Of a DNA stretch of 64,000 nt, positions 60,408-64,000 are shown one piece after another. A model generated the notes under the pieces. The model had not been told where the DNA came from and searched no databases. It saw only the letters and a program-made list of their open reading frames with translations. Origin of the DNA: Nocardioides sp. (GTDB lineage: Bacteria; Actinomycetota; Actinomycetes; Propionibacteriales; Nocardioidaceae); contig NZ_JASLGR010000006.1 of NCBI RefSeq assembly GCF_030150155.1, forward strand, positions 1-64,000, given 5' to 3'. Numbering within the stretch: position 1 is the stretch's first letter; each line of letters opens with the position of its first letter. A program made the position numbers and the translations under genes.

Positions 60408-60935
60408 ATGCTGAATCAGATCGACCTCTCCGCCCCCGCCGACGACCTCGACCCGCGACCGTGGTCGCTGACCCTCGCGCTGCGCCTGATCGTCGCGATG
60501 ATCGTCGTCGGTGCGGTCACCGTCCTGCTCGTGATCTGGCGTCAGGACGACCTGATCACCGTCTGGGCCAAGGGCAACCCGGCCGCCAAGGAGCTGCTCG
60601 CCAGCCACGGCCTCGAGGCGGTCAAGGAGGGGTCGGTGACGCCGCCGCGGTTCATCCCGGTCGCGATCACCGAGTACATCGTCCTGGCCGGTCTGGTCGG
60701 TGTCCTGGCGGCGTTCCTGCGCAACGGCTTCGAGTGGGCGCGGATCTCGATCACGGTGCTGCTGTTCTTCACCGGGGTGGCCGCGATCGCCGGCTTCCGG
60801 GTGGGCCAGCCGACCCTGTTCTCGGTCTTCTCGGTGATCCTGCTGGTCCTCTTCGTGGCGCTGATGGTGCCGCTGTGGCACCCCGCGACGACCGCCTACC
60901 TGCATCCGCGGTACGCCGGCCAGCGTCAGGCCTGA
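60408..60935 (+). CDS. Membrane protein of unknown function
   Basis: 175 residues with four predicted helices (about 24-45, 84-106, 108-128 and 132-156) and an outer loop of about 40 residues between the first two (LITVWAKGNPAAKELLASHGLEAVKEG). No family recognised. TAGGCT lies 9 nt before ATG 60408. Divergent from DUF4126. Confidence 0.7.
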   Translation: MLNQIDLSAPADDLDPRPWSLTLALRLIVAMIVVGAVTVLLVIWRQDDLITVWAKGNPAAKELLASHGLEAVKEGSVTPPRFIPVAITEYIVLAGLVGVLAAFLRNGFEWARISITVLLFFTGVAAIAGFRVGQPTLFSVFSVILLVLFVALMVPLWHPATTAYLHPRYAGQRQA

Positions 60936-60981
60936 GCGCCGCCGCACGGTTTTGTCGGTGGTGCCGGGTTGACTGCACCAC

Positions 60982-61440
60982 ATGACCACCGACGACCGAC
61001 AGCTCGCCTCGTTCAGCGCCGGGCCGACCTTCCTGCCGGCCACGACGCACGTCTACCTGGTGCGTGCGGCCGAGTCGCTCGACGAGGCGCTCGCCTCGAG
61101 CGACCCCGCCGTCCGCTTCGCCAACGCCCACGTCGCCGCGCTGCGGGCCGCTGCAGCCTGGCTGGCCGCGCGCACCAAGCCCGCCGCGGGCAAGCGCCGC
61201 AGCCGTAACGCCTGGGTGCTGCTGGCCGCCTCGTCCGACGAGATGGCCGACTGGGCGACCTACTTCTCCGCCGGTGCCGGCAAGCGTGCGGCGGCCGAGG
61301 CCGGGTCGGCCTCGGCGGTCACCGCGGCCGAGGCCGACACCCTGCTGGAGGCCGCCGACCGCTTCCTGGGCGTGGTCGAGGAGTCCCTCGGGGTCACCTC
61401 GCACGCGCCGGTGACGGGCCGGATTCGCAACGCCGGCTGA
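60982..61440 (+). CDS. SAV_6107-type HEPN-like protein
   Basis: 152 residues, all-helical, starting MTTDDRQLASFSAGPTFLPAT. The segment RSRNAWVLLAASSDEMADWATYFSAGAGKR and the adjacent methyltransferase are typical of the SAV_6107 HEPN family of actinobacteria. HEPN proteins are often RNases, but the R-x4-6-H catalytic motif is not evident here, so function is open. Followed by the methyltransferase gene after 22 bp. Confidence 0.75.
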   Translation: MTTDDRQLASFSAGPTFLPATTHVYLVRAAESLDEALASSDPAVRFANAHVAALRAAAAWLAARTKPAAGKRRSRNAWVLLAASSDEMADWATYFSAGAGKRAAAEAGSASAVTAAEADTLLEAADRFLGVVEESLGVTSHAPVTGRIRNAG

Positions 61441-61462
61441 GGCCGCCGATAGGCTGAGGCAC

Positions 61463-62164
61463 ATGTCAGCCAGCCGTGGCACTGCCCGCTCCGTCGTTGT
61501 CTGGGAGGCCCTGGAGCCTCTGCTGGGCCAGGACCCGCTCGATGTTCTCGACATCGGCGGTGGCACCGGGGGCTTCGCCGTCCGGGTCGCCTCCCAGGGC
61601 CACCGGGTCACCGTGATCGACCCGAGCCCCGATGCGCTGGCCGCCCTGGACCGTCGCGCCCGCGAGGTGGGCGTCGAGGTGGCCTCACAGCAGGGCGACC
61701 TGACCGCCCTCGACGTGGCGCCCGGCAGCGTCGACCTGGTGCTGTGCCACGGCGTGCTCGAGATGGTGGCCGACCCGGCCGCCGCCCTGCGCTCCCTGCA
61801 CGAGGTGCTGCGCCCCGGCGGCACCCTCAGCCTGGTGGTCGCCCAGCGCAACGCCGCCGTCGTCGCCCGCGCGATGGCCGGCAACTTCGCCGACGCCCTG
61901 GCGCTGCTCGACTCCACCGAGACCACCGGCCGCACCGGTCGTCGCTTCACCGTGGCCGAGGTCTCCGACCTGGCCGCCGAGGCCGGCTTCACCGTCGCCA
62001 GCGTGCACGGCAACCGGGTCTTCACCGACCTGATCCCCGGCTCGATCCTCGACGCCGACGCCGGGTCGAGTGCCGCCCTGGCCGACCTGGAGCGTGCCGT
62101 CGCGGCCCGTCCCGACTTCCTGCCGCTGGCCGCCCAGCTGCACGTGCTCGCGACCCGCGACTGA
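61463..62164 (+). CDS. Class I SAM-dependent methyltransferase
   Basis: 233 residues. Motif I VLDIGGGTGGFAVRVA, motif II around GDLTALDVAPGSVDLVLCHGVLEMV, motif III LRPGGTLSLVVAQRN. Small-molecule or RNA type cannot be told. TAGGCT (61450-61455) is 7 nt before ATG 61463, so leaderless. Partner of the HEPN-like gene in many actinobacteria. Confidence 0.88.
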   Translation: MSASRGTARSVVVWEALEPLLGQDPLDVLDIGGGTGGFAVRVASQGHRVTVIDPSPDALAALDRRAREVGVEVASQQGDLTALDVAPGSVDLVLCHGVLEMVADPAAALRSLHEVLRPGGTLSLVVAQRNAAVVARAMAGNFADALALLDSTETTGRTGRRFTVAEVSDLAAEAGFTVASVHGNRVFTDLIPGSILDADAGSSAALADLERAVAARPDFLPLAAQLHVLATRD

Positions 62165-62337
62165 GACCCGACCCCAGCCCGAACCTGGCCTGACACCGCC
62201 CCCGTCGGCGTCCGCATCCGGGACCGAGGTCCGGGGACGGTCACGGCTCGGCTAAGAATTTGTCGCCGCGGCTACCGGGTTTCGGAGCGGCTGCCTAGAC
62301 TGGGGGTGTTATCCGCAGCGACCGTGGGGAGGAAACG
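62165..62337. promoter_or_regulatory. Intergenic region before DUF3040 gene
   Basis: 173 bp. TAGACT at 62296-62301 is a possible -10, with a leader of about 30 nt that carries a strong Shine-Dalgarno GGGGAGG (62326-62332) five bases before GTG 62338. The upstream half has GGACC/GGTCC inverted repeats but no clear terminator. Confidence 0.4.
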
Positions 62338-62769
62338 GTGCCACTCTCGGAAGAGGAGCTTCGTCTGCTTGAGCAGATGGAGCGCGCCCTCGTGGAGGAG
62401 GACCCGAAGTTCGCCTCGGCGCTTCGTGGCACGAACCTCCGACGTGCGGCGCAACGGCGCGCCATCCTCGCGGGTGTCGCGCTGGTCGTCGGACTGGCGC
62501 TCCTGATGACAGGTGTCATCACGCAGCTGCCGCTGATCAGCGTGCTCGGCTTCGTCGTCATGGTCGGCGCTGTCACCTTCGGGGTGGCGGCACTGCGTGT
62601 GCGCCAGCCGTTGGCCGAGCCGACCGCCCACCCCGCCAGCGGGTTCACCGTCTTCGACGGCGGTCGTTCCTCCCGCTCGGGCCGCACGCGTGGCTCGAAG
62701 CCGCGCAAGTCCGGCACGTTCATGCAGCGTGTCGAGATGCGCTGGGAGAAGCGCCGCCGCGACTTCTGA
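62338..62769 (+). CDS. DUF3040 membrane protein
   Basis: 143 residues. Begins VPLSEEELRLLEQMERALVEEDPKFASALRG, the hallmark of DUF3040, then two helices (about 42-60 and 63-84) and a basic tail. Homologue of Rv2169c. Conserved immediately upstream of the mraZ/division cluster in actinobacteria. Function unknown. Confidence 0.9.
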   Translation: MPLSEEELRLLEQMERALVEEDPKFASALRGTNLRRAAQRRAILAGVALVVGLALLMTGVITQLPLISVLGFVVMVGAVTFGVAALRVRQPLAEPTAHPASGFTVFDGGRSSRSGRTRGSKPRKSGTFMQRVEMRWEKRRRDF

Positions 62770-62799
62770 CGCGGCCCGTCCCGTCCCGCTGCACCGACG

Positions 62800-64000
62800 T
62801 CACGGCGTCCTGCGGCGGAAGAGCGAGGCCGGCAGCACCCGCGCCCGTCGCTTCGCCCGTGGCCCCGCCGCGTCGCGCAGCGCCGTGGTGACCTCCCGGA
62901 GGTCACCGCGCTGGGCCTGCGCGGTGGCGGTCGCGGTGCCGGCCGCGGCGTACCGGCTCTCCTCGACGCCGGTGCGCAACCGGGCCAGGGCATCGGCCGG
63001 GGCGCCGTCGACGCGCAGCGTCGCTGCCTGACGCCGGACCGAGGCGTGGTCGGGCCAGACGGCCCCGAGGTCGACGGCGGTGTCGCGCAGCTCGGCCCAC
63101 AGGTCCTCCGGCGTCGCACGGTGCAGCCGGGCCAAGCGGCGGCGTCGGCGCAGCAGGGCCGGCGCGGCCAGGGCGACCAGCACCACCACCAACGCCGCAC
63201 CGGCCACCAGGGCGGTGACGGTGCTGCGCGAGGGACCCGAGCCGGAGGTGCTCGCGCTGGTGTCGGGTGCCTGGGTGGAGGGCTTGCGGGTCGGGGCGAC
63301 GCTCGGCGCGCTGCTGGGCCGTCGGGTCGGCACCGTGGTCGGGGACTGGGTCGGCCCGGTGACGCCGCTGGTGTCGGTGTACGTCGGCGTGGTGGCCGCC
63401 CGGATCGACGGGGTCGGCTCGAAGCGCACCCAGCCGGCGCCCGCGAAGTAGAGCTCGGGCCAGGCGTGCAGGTCGTGCGCTGAGTAGACCCAGGTGTTCG
63501 GTGCGGTCTCGGTCGGCTGGAGGAAGCCGACCGCGACCCGGGCCGGGATGTGCAGGGCGCGGGCCATCACCGCCATCGCGGCAGCGAACTGCTGGCAGTA
63601 GCCGCGCCGGCTGTCGGGGCCGGTGCCGAGGAAGGTGACCAGGTCGTCGGTGCCGTCGCCCAGGTCGGTGGAGGTGTCGTAGGTGAAGCCGCCGTCGGTG
63701 CGGAACCAGTCCTGCAGCGCGACCGCCTGCGCGAACGGCGAGGTGACGTGCGAGGTCACCTCCCGGGCCAGCGCCCTGACGCTGTCGGGGAAGTCGCGGG
63801 GCAGATCGGTGTAGAGCTGACCCGACAGTGAGGTCGAGCTCAGCCCGAGCAGGTAGGAGGCGTCGTAGCTCGGGGTGAACCCGTTCATCGTCCAGCGCGC
63901 CCCGGCGGTGGTCAGGTCCTTGTCGGCGGCCATCACGTCGAGGGTGCCGGAGTCGTAGCGCCAGTCGCCGCGGACGAAGAGCGAGGTCAGCGGCGCCTGG
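62800..64000 (-). CDS. Transglutaminase-like (TgpA/DUF3488) protein, C-terminal part
   Basis: Open from the window edge (start outside) to 62800, 400 codons. The transglutaminase core has the cysteine in RRGYCQQFAAAMAVMAR, histidine in YSAHDLHAWPELYFAG and the expected acidic residue soon after. A Pro/Thr/Ser-rich linker, one membrane helix (STVTALVAGAALVVVLVALAAPALL) and a cytosolic tail of about 120 residues follow. The N-terminal membrane half typical of DUF3488 proteins would lie beyond 64000. Such proteins usually sit with a DUF58 protein and a MoxR ATPase. Confidence 0.87.
   Translation of the reverse strand, partial: QAPLTSLFVRGDWRYDSGTLDVMAADKDLTTAGARWTMNGFTPSYDASYLLGLSSTSLSGQLYTDLPRDFPDSVRALAREVTSHVTSPFAQAVALQDWFRTDGGFTYDTSTDLGDGTDDLVTFLGTGPDSRRGYCQQFAAAMAVMARALHIPARVAVGFLQPTETAPNTWVYSAHDLHAWPELYFAGAGWVRFEPTPSIRAATTPTYTDTSGVTGPTQSPTTVPTRRPSSAPSVAPTRKPSTQAPDTSASTSGSGPSRSTVTALVAGAALVVVLVALAAPALLRRRRRLARLHRATPEDLWAELRDTAVDLGAVWPDHASVRRQAATLRVDGAPADALARLRTGVEESRYAAAGTATATAQAQRGDLREVTTALRDAAGPRAKRRARVLPASLFRRRTP

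Noticed and set aside
58473..61043. 856-residue open frame on the minus strand
   Set aside because: Upstream of 59738 it is a shadow of DUF4126 and neighbouring genes; the FAD motif marks the true start.

Overview
The window is a GC-rich actinobacterial chromosome segment, most likely from a Nocardioidaceae member such as Nocardioides. The reasons are a complete qcrCAB/ctaE plus ctaCDF respiratory cluster, a PASTA-domain PknL kinase, class II DAHP synthase, Flp/Tad pili, HelR, many GTG starts, and many genes whose start codon follows a TANNNT -10 element by only 6-7 nt (leaderless mRNA architecture). From memory, the gene order is an expanded version of the Mycobacterium tuberculosis Rv2204c to Rv2169c backbone: erpA-like, adoK, ctaC, ctaE-qcrCAB, trpD, exonuclease/GIY-YIG, NlpC/P60, fadD15, SRPBCC, ArsA-like, PlsC, aroG, pknL, Rv2175c-like, idsA2-like, metF, DUF3040. 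No rRNA, tRNA, CRISPR or insertion sequence was seen, and no gene-free stretch exceeds 300 bp.

Layout. 1-3.6 kb: end of an alcohol dehydrogenase, an A-type Fe-S carrier, a small unknown gene with a strong inverted-repeat operator, adenosine kinase and a cysteine desulfurase. 3.7-15.6 kb: aa3 oxidase and bc1 complex genes (ctaCDF on +, ctaE-qcrCAB on -, ctaG divergent), interrupted by a frameshifted helR and a luciferase-like oxidoreductase. 15.6-23.7 kb: a pseudo-receiver and trpD, an Lrp-type sensor domain, a DEDD exonuclease/GIY-YIG protein, a GT-C membrane protein, a CxxC miniprotein, a RipA-like NlpC/P60 hydrolase and a membrane zinc peptidase. 23.7-32.3 kb: a tad pilus operon (cpaB, cpaE, cpaF, tadB, tadC) with its own histidine kinase and response regulator and two Flp prepilins.

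32.5-44.4 kb: fadD15-type acyl-CoA synthetase, SRPBCC protein, ArsA-like ATPase, two tandem ROK glucokinases, an esterase, a PlsC acyltransferase, metYX (homocysteine from homoserine), and a horizontally acquired-looking XRE/nucleotidyltransferase toxin-antitoxin pair. 44.4-58.4 kb: glpK, quinone oxidoreductase, aroG, DUF1206, threonine aldolase, endonuclease IV, EamA transporter, GNAT, pknL and its divergent partner, a secreted RNase with its barstar inhibitor, polyprenyl synthase and metF. metF with metYX and adoK gives a methionine/SAM-cycle theme. 58.5-64 kb: a CrtI-like oxidoreductase, DUF4126, a membrane protein, HEPN, methyltransferase, DUF3040, and a transglutaminase-like protein truncated by the window end.

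The most unusual non-coding signal is a family of 22-bp tandem repeats (21 units in six intergenic arrays between 45.9 and 58.5 kb). Other notable signals are a 22-bp idsA/metF intergenic region in which two leaderless promoters overlap head to head, and three GTCACA direct repeats at 9-bp spacing (MtrA-like) upstream of the NlpC/P60 gene.
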